Assembly (NCBI RefSeq): GCF_036370855.1
Contig: NC_088098.1
Location: forward strand, 141,628,721-141,692,720
DNA from: Dromaius novaehollandiae
Lineage: Eukaryota; Chordata; Aves; Casuariiformes; Dromaiidae
Length of the DNA: 64,000 bases
Reading direction: 5' to 3'
How positions within the stretch are numbered: position 1 is the first letter of the stretch; each line of letters opens with the position of its first letter. The notes beneath the pieces are model-generated. The model had not been told where the DNA came from, searched no databases, and worked only from the letters and a program-made list of their open reading frames with translations. Shown here piece after piece: positions 47,001 through 58,262 of the stretch. Both the position numbers and the translations under genes were made by a program.

Positions 47001-47534
47001 GCCTGTGCTGTATAGAGATCAGATGATCACAATAAGCACAGGTAAACTATATGTCAACATATAAGAAAATCCATACCTCAAAATACAGTGCATATTCCAT
47101 TGCTAGAATCAGTGAAAGACTATTTCCAATATATAAAGTAAACAGATATAAATTATTTTAAAAAGTGGCTTTGATAATTAATTATTTTGCTGAATTAGGT
47201 GAGTCAAAAGATCTGTGAATCCAAAATGAAAAAACAACAAAACCCCTTATTCTTTGGTGAAAATAAAATTCCCTACCTCCAACCTTTTATAAAAGCATCA
47301 GTTTATTTTATTTGGTGATAGTGGAAGGTGGCATTAAATAAACCAAAGCCAATGATAAAAAGGTGGTCACTGCAGCTCTGTCGAAGTGCAAATCTTCTCA
47401 AAATGACTACAGCAATACATCATTACACTATTAAGCATACAGTATCCAGAGTGCTCCAAAGTAATCAGATATTATGTTCCAATTGGCTACTCCCTGTCTT
47501 CAGAAAGATAGTAGGCTGATTCCTTTACAAGACC
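44016..47534. other. Non-coding stretch, no gene recognised
   Basis: 3.5 kb of AT-rich DNA. It has an A10 run at 44100-44109 and a homeodomain-core-rich patch at 44870-45060 (GATTAATTAAG at 45011-45021, TAATTAATTATTAG at 45031-45044) that may be regulatory. The 88-codon frame at 46216-46482 starts inside ordinary sequence and shows no domain. No RNA gene is seen. Confidence 0.6.
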
Positions 47535-48179
47535 TTGCAGTGGGCATAAATGTTGGGTTTTTGCTGCAGGTGGCTGCAGGGGTGCCCTGTGAGGCAGGTC
47601 ATGAACCTGCCCTGTGCCAGCCACAGCTGCTTGGAATAAAAAACTGGAATACAAAAAAAATTTGAAAATAAAAAAGAAATTAAATAAATAGAAAAAAAAA
47701 GAACAGGGGAGAAAGGGAAAGTCTGAGGGGAGCTGAGAGAGCCCTTGCCACACTGGGGACAGTGAGGACTCGCATGACAGCGGCACTTGTAAACACTGCC
47801 CTGCGCGAGGCAGGAGCGCTGTGGGGTTGGCCAGCAGAGGGATATGTGTGGCACTGGCCCAATCCTGCTCTTCCTGCAAAGGAGATGACCCTGTACAGGG
47901 ACGAAGTGGAGTTTGTAAGGGCCATAGGGTCAAAATGTTGTAACCTTCTTGGTTTTGTGTTTTAGAAGAACGAGAGGCGGTTTGTAATAACATGTCTTGA
48001 GTTCGTTGCAATGTTAAACATTATAGCTTGGTCCAGAGGGACCAGGGGTGGAGTTTGTGAGGAGCTCAGCTTGTAATAAAATAAACCTGGATAATCTGGT
48101 TCCCCAGGGAGAGGCGTGGAGTTTGGCTGAGTGTGCGTACAGCCTGGTACGCTGTTAGCTCCTATTGCCTGGGAGGAAG

Positions 48180-48226
48180 TGCCGCTATATTACAGTGCTG
48201 CTATATTACAGTGCCGCTATATTAAG
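48180..48226 (+). repeat. 16-bp tandem repeat, about three units
   Basis: TGCCGCTATATTACAG, then TGCTGCTATATTACAG, then TGCCGCTATATTAAG: three units differing by one substitution and a final deletion. Confidence 0.95.
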
Positions 48227-48897
48227 TTTGTGAGGACGTTAACAGTATGGCGTATATTGGGAGTGCGTCCCAAGGGTAGTTCAGAGCCAGGGGGTGGTGC
48301 GTGCTGGGCACAAACGTAGGGTTTGGGCTGTGGGGGCTGCCCTGTGCCGGAAGGGCCACGCACTGCCCCGTGCTGGTTCCAGCTGGTTCCAGCCGGCTGC
48401 ACAACGGTTGCCCCAAAGTGCCCACTGGTTGCAGAGCACCTGGCGCCGCTCTCAAATGTATTTAAGAACCCACCGTAACAGCCCTGTGGAGGGGAGACAC
48501 ATGGGGGTGAGTGTGAGGGTACACAAAAAGGGATGCAAGGGAAGCAGGGGGACCTGTGTAAGAGAAGGCACAGGCGGAGACAGGAAAAGGGGCACAGGAG
48601 GCACCTCTGAGGAGGCTGTGACAGTGGGGGACCCAGGATAGAGCAGCGGAGGATGAGTACGTGAGGCAGACAGCGGCAGAGAGAGGCCCTTGAGTGCTGA
48701 CTCCAGCCTCACACCGACGGGAGGCAGCCTAACGTGAGATGAAATCAAGGTGACAGGGAAGACTAGGAAGGGGGGAGGAGAGTTAATGGAGCAAAGTTGA
48801 GCCTGGACAAGGGGGAGGAAAGGTGTTTCCTTAAGCGTCTGTTTGCCTTCTTTGTTTCTTCATACCCGAATCAATAATTAAAAGTTTGTTAACTGGC

Positions 48898-48905
48898 AAT
48901 AAATT
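48898..48905 (+). promoter_or_regulatory. Polyadenylation signal of the LTR-type element
   Basis: AATAAATT lies upstream of the T-rich and GAGTTGAGACTGG block, in the position of the R-region poly(A) signal of an LTR. Confidence 0.55.
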
Positions 48906-48971
48906 CAATTATTTCAAATCCCGAGTTGAGACTGGTTTGCCTGTGACAGACATACATAAATTTTATTGCAG

Positions 48972-51900
48972 GAATGTCATAAGGTGCAAGTTGTCATTAA
49001 AAAAATATAACCGTAATTTATATAACAAAACTTACAACTGCTAGTTATTCTTATAAGAAATTATCAGTACAGAAGAGTGGTATATTCTTTGAACTTAAAA
49101 AAAAAAATTCTGTCTCAAAGAGCTGTGTTACTTAGGTATTTGTTTGCCTGTTTTAAATGTAACCAAGGGGATTTACCCTTTTTCAGAACTCCTTAAACAG
49201 TTAATTTTATAAATGACTTCTGACAAAGAGGATTATGTAAAATTCTATTACTTGTCACAGTTCATTGGCAGATGTTCTGCTGCCAAGCCATAATTTAAGA
49301 GTACATTAAGAAATCATAGGGAAGGTTTTTTACAAGACACTTGTGGCAGTTAGGTAGCCAGCTCCCATTTGTGCCTTAGAAAAATTTCCTCCAACCTATT
49401 TTTCCAATTAAGTCTTTGATGCATCCTTTTTTTTATTATTTCTGATACTAATGATAACATTTCATGTTAGACAGATGTGCACTAATGGACCTAATCATCC
49501 AACCTCTCAGTAGTGAATGATGTAAGGACCTATTGCACTGTGATTGATTGTATCGAATTCTAAACTATGGGAAGGAATTGGTTCTGGTTGTAGCTTGGAA
49601 ATGTCACCAAACAGCTAGCTTTTGTGAGATTTCTTTTATATGTAGGGCTCAAAAGTCTCATGAATACTGCTTGTGAATTTTGGGCCCATACAATTAGCTA
49701 CAAGAACTGTCTAATGAGATGTTATTACTGAAAGGATTCTGTGCATTGTGAGCATATGTAATAAGCCCTGAATTTGTTCTAAAGCTTGTTGTAGTTGTTG
49801 GGAAATTTTCAGTATATTACAGTTAGCCTTGTACCAGACCTTGTTATGTACTGATAGTCCTGGTAAATAAAGTCGTGGAACTCAGACTTAAAAAACTCTG
49901 CTAACGAAATTTTTCTTGGAGGCATAGTCTGAGATCTGTTGTCACAGAATAATCACACTTTTTCCTTTTCTGTTGTCTGAGAAGGTTTCTACCTCCCACT
50001 CTTTCCACTCATCATGGAAATCATTTAGCTTTTTTCCCTATTTTTGTATTTCTCTTTTCTTGGCTTACATAGTAACTTGATCCCTGTCTGTAAAAAATAT
50101 ACTGAACTAATTAGGATACAAAATAAATCAAGCAGTTAGCTCTACCACCGTGTGACTAGAATCTGTATCATCTTTGTCTCAATATAACAGCAGATGGGCA
50201 GTAAGGAGACAAACTTTTCAGAGACATTTTATAGGCAGTTCTTCACAAGCAAAATACCTCAGATCCCACCAAATTCCACAGGTAGGAGAGTTGGGGATGT
50301 AAGTGAAATAAAATAAGGAAATAGGAAGCAGACAAAGTGCTATTTATACAAATCCTTAATGCCACTAGACTGCTAGGAGTCTTTGATGGCTTGTAATAGG
50401 TCAAGGAGAAAAGGAAATTTGAGATGATGGTGAAAATTCAAGACCCATCAGACACAGCTGACTAGAATTACATCTCAGCCTAGTCCAAAATTAAGCCTGT
50501 TTCATGGAAAGGGTTATCCTCAAACAATATAGGCATTGAACTGTGAGCAGTACAACTCTGGTCTACAACTCAAGTGTGCTATTGACATAGATAAATCACA
50601 CCATCAGCTCCAAATATTAGTGAACCGATCTAAAATCAGTTCTCTGATAGTTAAAACTATCTGCCTGTATCTTGGAGGAAGTTGCACAAGTCCTGGTTGA
50701 TCTCATTGGAAAACATAAACCAAATATCATTCTGTGATCAATAAGCCTTAACTTTTTCTAGATAAAAGATCATTAAAGTGATAACAGCAACTGAAACTGG
50801 ACAAAAATATGTGCAATTCTAAAATGGCTGTTAGAAGAAATCTGTGATGTACCTTACTTTTCCCAACAGAAACTATAAAGGCACTTTTGAGAATAGTATG
50901 TAGTAAATCAGTGGTCTGAAAATACTTAACAAACTATCCTGACCTTCTAAAACCAGTGAATATCAAACCATTTTTCAGCAGGAGAAATGGTAGAAAGTTG
51001 TCTTCAAGCTGTTTGTTTTTCTTCCTTCCCTCACGGGCTGTGTAACTCCTGAACAAGCTTTTGTTCATATAAAAGTAAGGAATGTGGGTGACATTGGATA
51101 ATGATCTCTTTTAGATGACCTATAGAAAGAGAATATAGGTTTTTCTGAAGCAGTATGTACTATTGTGAACAAATTTATGACCTCATAGAAGTGGTAAGGG
51201 CTACTGGTTAATTAATGCATTGAGTGATAACTCATCTGATTACTCCTTTTGCAATCACTGGAGGGATGAACTGCTTCCCCTCCAATATCACTTTCTCTGC
51301 TTGCAGTGAAGACTCTTCAGTTTCTACTCTACCATTCTTTCTGCAAGCAAACAACAGGGCAATAAGTTGCTTTGTTGCCTGGAGAACACTATCAGCTAGC
51401 AATCTAAACCAAATGGAAGACGAGCAGCAAGAAAGTTTTAATCCAAAGAAGAGAATAGCAGGGATTGATTCTAGTGGTACGACAAACCTTGAAGTCAGTC
51501 GTTAATGACTGACCTGCAGTACTTTCTGAGGGAAAACTGGTAATCAAAGAGAGCTTCTGAAGTTCTCTGCTTTTCAACCGTTTGGGATATCAAAATTACT
51601 TTCTTTCATGGGTATCTCCTGGAAAGGCCGTGTAACTTTCTGTTGTTAATGAGTGAGTGTCTGCTTCTTAACAATTTCCTTGCTGAGCTACTGCAACTCT
51701 TTGTACTGTATGTATGAGTACGAAGTTACCTAAGAGTCTATTGATGACTGGCCCTGATTTCCTTCAAGGGTTGCATTTTACAACAGTGGTGAAATTAATA
51801 GTAACATTTTAACGAAAACAGGTCAAGCACCAGATGACATGATCTTCAGAACAGAATCAAATGTATACTTCTTTATTAATCCCCAAATACAGCAGCAGCA

Positions 51901-54900
51901 GCAGTGGCGGCGGCTCAAAACAGAACACACTTCACAAAAACAAGGAGAGGAATGCATCTCAAGAACATTGTAGAAAGGAGGTGTATATATAGTTTGCTTA
52001 CTCAGCCATATCTTAAATTTAAGTTCTTTTTTATAAGGCACTCAAATGTGATAGTGGTGCTTGCTTGAATAGAACTCATGTAGGCAGATCTGAACTTTTC
52101 CTGAAGTGGAAATGATTGATGATGCCTGCTATTACATGAAGGATGGGTAAGTGGCTGTGAATGCTGTTTTATTGACAGTGCTTGAACCTTGACTGATTTC
52201 AGAGGAAAAACAATAGATGTATAATACCAGTTCATCACACCAGGCACTTTTAAGACACGTTGTAAATGATTTGTAACAATGTTTTATCACAGGAATTTCA
52301 GATACCAGTTTACTATTACTTACTGAATGTATTCAAACGCAGCAAACATAATTAAGCATTGATTAACTACTCGTATTTATTGCTTAGAAAACCAATGTCT
52401 TTTGAGAACAAATACCAGATATTATTAGGATATTAAACTTTTCTGTGTGTTTTGCCACAGTGACTACTGTCAGGACTCAATTACCTTTTACATAAATGTT
52501 CTTTGATACCATTTTGGCAACATAAAGTAACTTTCACTTTAAATCCCTTTTAACTTTTTAGTTGGAGAAATTACTTCACTAGTGGTATAAATTTTACTAC
52601 AATTAAAAAGAAGACAATTTTTATTAATATGGCCAAGTTGGTTTTCACAGTACTATTTCAGCTGTTAGTTATAACTGAAAAACCTAAATAGAAAGTTACA
52701 GCAGCTTTCCTTAGTAGTGCATCTGGTCGACTAATTGAAATACCGTATCTTGGGGCTTCTGACAACACTGCACCCCGGGTTTATGCCCTATGCTCATGCT
52801 GAGCTTCCTTTGAGCCTAATGCTAAGCTGTTTAAATTTCTCTTGCAACCTTTCAAAGGTTGGTTTGATTTTGATTTGCCTTAAAACTCCATGCAGTGGAC
52901 TGTAGTTGTTAGAAGCTGATCTAGAACCAAGTCAGCTGTTCATGAACCAGAGGATGGAGCAGAAAGCTGGCAGGGGAGATAGATAACCTTCTGAACTGCC
53001 TCAAGCTGAATCATCTTTACTCACCACCCAGACTCTTAACTGCATACACAATCATTGGACATAAAATGTCAGTTCTTGCTCTATACTGTAAACACAAGAT
53101 CCTGTACTTGTGGACTATTAAAGTGTTATTCCTAGTATCATAATTGGATTTAAAAGTTTATCCATAGAGAAAAGCTTTGCTTCAGTTAGTTTTTTAAAAA
53201 TTTTTCTTACTATTTCTAATCTTGTTAGCTAGCATCTTTTTCTTTAGTCATTCACAGTAAATTTTGATGAAAAAATATTTAGTCTTACATCTGAAAGTCT
53301 TTTTCCTTGCTTCCTAACTAATTCATTTTGCTGTTGAACATTGATCCCTAATTTTTGGGGGGGTATATGGTAAACTATTTTATTGATTAAGAGTTTTTGC
53401 TCCAATTTTAAATAAAGTCTTCAAAAAATTTTCTTTCTTTGCTGTCACTAAGACTTAATCTGCAGACAAAAGTAGTTCAGTTTAATTTAATGATGATAGT
53501 AACATGTTAAAGCTGTAGGTAGGGATCCCCCCACTCATCCCCATGTAACTTCTGGCGCAGGTTTGGCTCATGCCAACTAGCCACTTCCCAGACATTGCCT
53601 GAGCATAGTTTGGAGATTATTATGGGCCACAATGGTTCTCACTAGGTAGTACAGATGAGGCCACCCTCTTGTTTTTGGTAGGGGAGGCATGGAAGAAAGG
53701 AGAATGTAGTGCATTTCATTAAATTGAGTGACCCTGGCTCACTTCCTCTAGTAACACAGATGTAGCATGTAAGAACTAAGTCAGTCTTAGTTTGACCTTG
53801 GAACAAGACTAAGTTCTAGATAGTGAATGGTTTAACTGTGTGTGTGAGAATACAGGATTCTTTCTCAGCTTTTTCTGTTGAAGTTTGCTCAATTTCAAAG
53901 TGCTCTTTTTTTCCCCCTTCCTGTCAGACCTATGCATTCAACCTGAGATTAGAAAATTGGTCCATTCTGTCTCATTTTCCTGGACTCTCATCATCTGTAA
54001 TAAGGATTCCTGAATCAGAGTCAAATATCATATCAACAAAAATGTCAGCTGCATGAAATGGAGTAAAATGCAACCTACTCTTCTATAGCTGAATTAGTAC
54101 TGTACTGTTAGCTATGGTAAAAGCTTACTTTTCTCAGGACAGCAGTTGACTAACAAATAGAATAGCCTATATCTTAAATAACAAGCTCCATACTGACAGC
54201 CACTTTTCTGACTATAATGACAATCTTCAACAGTCCATTTTAACACTTCCTCTGACAGAAAATTCTTCCAGCAGATTAAGAAAAAGCCCATTATTCTTAA
54301 AATACTACTTACAGAGCCCCCAGCATTCATGTTAAAGTCATAACAAAATTCTGTCTCTGATAGGCATTTCACTGTATTTTAAATACATAATATGTTACAT
54401 AGGCAAGATTCTGCAAGGTTCACAGACACAAGTATAGCAAATCCACACATTCATGAAGACCTACATGAAAAAGACAGTTCTTACCTTTACCTTCCTCTCC
54501 CCACTGTGGTCACTGGATAGTGCTAGTATCTGAAACTAAAGTCAGGTGTGCAATTACTTTAAGCGACCCAGAAAGGATGATGGGAAACAAATTGTGTGGC
54601 TAAGTTACAGAAGTTTCTGTTTATATCCTTTTCCATGTTTATGATATGACAAGAATAGCACCTTACACAGCCTTTCCCCCACAATGCAGATGAATCTGAA
54701 GTGACAGTCTTGGCATTCTTGATCTACTACCTTAGATTTAATGCCAAGGATATGGAGGAAGTGCTATACCATATCATATAATTCAAGGTAGGGTACATAG
54801 TGATTGGATTGTTCAGTAGGCAATTCTTGTACTTGAACAACTTAAGCTACTTGCACTTGAGCTAATGTCACAGGTTCCCGATTGTGCCCTGTGCTCACTG

Positions 54901-57589
54901 AAACTTTTTTTCCCCTGCTTATCCATTAAGAGTTAGGAGAGTGGTTTGTGCTGTTTAAAATTGATCGTATATTACAGAGTTTTCCATGCTGCCATCTTTC
55001 TAAGAGACTGCAAGTTTGCAAAGAAATAATTCGGTGTTATAAGTGTTTTTTACCTTATTTTATGTATACAGAGTGTTTTTGGAGTGCTCACCTCAACTGG
55101 AGGTGCTTTTTAAGAGTTTGTTTTAAAGTGTCTTGCTGTGTAACTCCTCATACATAGTATTGAAGAGATACTTTTTTGGAATGTCACACTCAGATTGAAT
55201 AAGGGTTTATAAAAGCTGATCCTAACTGAACAGCTTTCAAGTCCTGATTTATAAATCTGTCATTGCTATCCCAGGCACAAGGAAAGATTTGTAAGTCAAA
55301 ACGTTTTAAGATTTATTGGCATGATTTAAAAATGTGTAGTCAAAAATGCATTTTACTGACTTAAGAAGCTATGTTTTAGCTAGAGATGATATTTAAAATA
55401 ATTGTTTCTAAATCATATTATTGTGTGGGATTTAATAAGAGGCTTTTATAAATCCTAGAGAAAATATGTTATTCAGAAATTCAAAAGTGCACGTTTTTGG
55501 TATGCAAACAAAAAAAAACAACAGAAAAAATGCAAGTTTCTGTGGTGCCCATTTTTGTCTTTATCTGGCCAGTTGCTGAGAACATTTTCCATATCTTTTA
55601 ATGTCTTTTACATCAATAATGAGAACTCATTATCTCTGAAAACACCAGCCAAGTTTTCGCTACCTGAATCAAGCATGTTTGAAGGCAGTGCTATAAAAGC
55701 TGCAAAGACATGCTCAAGATTATCAGTTTTGCTATTCAGAGGTCTAACACACTAAAATAAACCAAAAAGATTTAAAAAATCTGGTTTTATACTGGTATAT
55801 CTTCCTATCCTAATTAAATAATGAAGTTAATATGATAGGAAGTAACTGGCTGTCTTAATCCAGTCTTCATTTTACCTTGATTCAGGAATACAAGGATGTT
55901 ATACTTCTTATATGATTTCTGATGCCAATAACAAAGGATGTATAGGGTTTTTTTTAGAAGATTATACAAGAACTTGAGTGACATGTTAGGAATTCACATT
56001 TTCTAAATGCTTGTAGCAAAACTCCCACATATACAGAAAATCAGTACAAAGACATGCCCTACTTAAAGCTCTTTCTACTTTGGTAAATCTGCATAGGACT
56101 ATTATCATTTATAGTCATTATATCTCAATAGTATTGATATGAATGTATGAAAAATATATTGTCTCTTATTAAAAAAAAACAAGTTGCACTGTCATAGCTT
56201 CAATCACTAAATATTTCCAGATCAAATCAGTAGTCCTTATCTTCAGTATTCTGTCTGAATAACAGCATTGAAAGAGTTTTTTCCTGGGTGTAGAATTAGA
56301 TCTAGCATTAGAGCAAAACCTGGAACATTATCAAAAGAGGTCTTCAACTGTTTCAGGACTTGTTTGTTCTTAAGTTTTTCTATCTTGCACTGTGGCTTTG
56401 TCTCTTTACACACTTTTCTGAATTCATCAGTAAAAGTTTAACTTAAAAAGTTTAACTTCTACTCATTCCAAATAGTAAATCCTGGTAAGGGTCTACGTTG
56501 TTGCTGGCCTTATTATTTGTAAACTAGAACAGAGTCTGATTCTTGAGAAAACAGCTATGCCAAATGGCATGCAGTACTCCATGCGTTCAGTGATCATTTT
56601 TCCTACTGTTTTTTCCTTGTGTATTTCCTTCTGATATATATTCTTTTGCTCACTAATATGAATGTAGAGAAATTCAAGTAAGAAAGGCACCCATGGTTTC
56701 TGAAAAAGCATTGAAAAATACTACTGGGAAACACTGCCTAAAAAACTGGCAAAGTTGACAGTAATTTGGAAACATGAAACATGGTCAATTTCTAATTATA
56801 TTTATCACAGTAGATCCTAAATACCAATCAAGAAAGTACAAATTGTGCTAGGAACTGCATAAATACAACAGTAGTTTCAAAGACATTACACACTGAAGAG
56901 GTGGAATATACCAAAATACGGGAGAAGCATACAGCCCCAAGTAGGGGCTGTAGTCTCTGGCAGTAAAGTTGTGGTTAGGTTGTTTAGTTTTTGTTTCATT
57001 ATTTATGAGGTCTACGGAATTAGTTTGGGAGAGGAGTGGCCATATAGAAAAGAAAGAGGAAAGGACATTCTAGGGTAGAGGAACACGCCAAGTAATTACA
57101 CCACTGAAACAAAAACATTGTTAGAAAAGTGATACTAGAAAGGTTGAAGCTCTGGGTTGAAACTAAAATCAGAATTCACAAAGTTCATTAAATGTATGGA
57201 GTTTAGCTGGCTGTTTCCACTGACTGGAGTATCTGTCTGACCATGTTAAATCTCCTTCCAAGACCATGTGATATGAGGAGGGAATTTGTTCTTCTTTGTA
57301 CACTTCTGGAGTTAGAAAAGTCTTTGTAGGGAAGGAAATAAATAAAGTAATGATAGTTTGTTATTAAAGTGTACTGTGAGTATGGACAACTCTAGTCATT
57401 TAGCTAGCGAAGAATATTGATTTTAATTTACTCATATATAATGTAGTAATGGCCAGAGATGTAAGTAAAATCAGAAATCTGTTTCAATATACGTACACAG
57501 TATCCATTAATATCCATAGTAGACAATGTGTGGCCTGGTTTATGTCACAGTGAAAAGAATAGGCAGAAAGGGGAGTCAAGAAAATTTCT
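48972..57589. other. Non-coding AT-rich stretch, no gene recognised
   Basis: 8.6 kb with no supported gene. Small features are an A11 run at 49096-49106, a (CAG)5-TGGCGGCGG run at 51890-51913, a G7 run near 53358-53364, and A-rich runs at 55510-55517 and 56170-56178. The segments near 49190-49320 and 55190-55470 are repeat-free and dense in TTTATAAA/TAATTT words and could be regulatory. The least AT-rich part is 53520-53760, which I cannot assign. Scattered frames of 60-93 codons show no domain. Confidence 0.6.
51890..51914 (+). repeat. (CAG)5 with CGG units, trinucleotide microsatellite
   Basis: Five CAG units followed by TGGCGGCGGC. Read on the minus strand it gives a Cys/Ala/Ser-type homopolymer inside an unrelated 72-codon frame. 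Confidence 0.9.
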
Positions 57590-58262
57590 TGAGTCTTTCT
57601 TTAGTTCCAGCAAGAATACTGGAATGATAACCAGTCAATTTGTAAGCATAGCAATACAGTGATTAAGAGCTGACATGGATTTATGAGGACCTCTAACAAG
57701 TCTTTTGAATAGAGTGGAAATGATAAAAGTGGAATTTGTTTGACTAAATGTACAGCTGATTCTAGGTTCCTTACACAGTCAATATAGAGAGTGTCCAGTT
57801 CTGGACATCAAACTTCAAGAAAGATGGGGTGGGGCTGAGTGGTGGCCCAGAGTACAGCAGTGAGAATGATCATAGTTCTACAAATCATGGCCTGCAAAGA
57901 AAGACTAAATGACTTACATCTGTTTAGTTTACAGATGGACACAGAATGAGAGAAGAGATGGGACCAGTATGCACACATGTAGAAGGCTGCAGTAATAAGG
58001 AAGGGAATAATCAAAGGTAATTAGGACAAAGACTGAAAGGTTTAATTCACAGCAAAGGAGATTTATTTAATTTGAGAAAATCTTTCTAATAAGAATAGTG
58101 AATTAGAGTGGATTGCCTGAAGAAGTTGTGGAAAGATTATCATCGTTTAAAAAGAGCCTGCATGAACTTCTGTCAAGTATCACATAGATATGTTAGTCAT
58201 GTTAGGAAGCAGAGGACCAAAGTAGATGACCTTCCAATGTCAGCCCTAGTATTCCGTGTTTT
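57590..58262 (+). mobile_element. Old CR1 LINE remnant with internal deletion (plus strand)
   Basis: A degraded sense-strand CR1. The part near 57630-57715 (CATGGATTTATGAGGACC) follows the ORF2 region before the catalytic YADD-type block. The sequence then skips to 57790 onward, where AGAGTGTCCAGTTCTGGACA and ACTTCAAGAAAGATGG match the region after the catalytic block. From there it runs co-linearly through the ORF2 tail, with GAATTAGAGTGGATTGCCTG and GAAGTTGTGGAAAGATTATC at 58099-58141. It reaches the 3' end at 58221-58262 (GTAGATGACCTTCCAATGTC, then CCCTAGTATTCCGTGTTTT). No coding capacity remains. The divergence suggests an old insertion, older than the copy at 61025. Confidence 0.85.

Larger units (their letters stand above)
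47541..48965 (+). mobile_element. GC-rich LTR-type retroelement composite (plus strand)
   Basis: About 1.4 kb of G-rich sequence in an AT-rich setting. The last 250 bp (48700-48955) follow, in order, a dispersed avian LTR-type sequence that I recall. They comprise a purine-rich part with AAAGTTGAGCC, a GGTGTTT and T-rich segment, the polyadenylation signal AATAAATT at 48898-48905, CCCGAGTTGAGACTGGTTTG at 48921-48940, and GTGACA at 48944-48949. Upstream it is a mosaic: a duplicated GC-rich block (47540-47634 and 48303-48393), a 16-bp tandem repeat (48180-48226), and the decamer GTGGAGTTTG three times (47906, 48048, 48116). TTGCAG occurs just outside both ends (47535-47540, 48966-48971) and may be a target-site duplication, though the right terminus is not CA. 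No gag, pol or env domain is visible. The 174-codon and shorter overlapping frames here are not retroviral proteins. The family assignment is from memory and uncertain. Confidence 0.6.

Noticed and set aside
47487..48011. 174-codon minus-strand frame with 109- and 81-codon neighbours in other frames
   Set aside because: Lies antisense in a GC-rich retroelement composite. Several frames are open at once because the sequence is poor in stop codons, and none resembles a retroviral or host protein.
48294..48748. 115-codon plus-strand and 98-codon minus-strand frames
   Set aside because: Overlapping frames on both strands of the GC-rich retroelement, with no recognised domain.
51823..52041. Polyglutamine or CAG-expansion coding exon
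   Set aside because: The CAG run has only five units, and no open frame with splice context carries it as glutamine.
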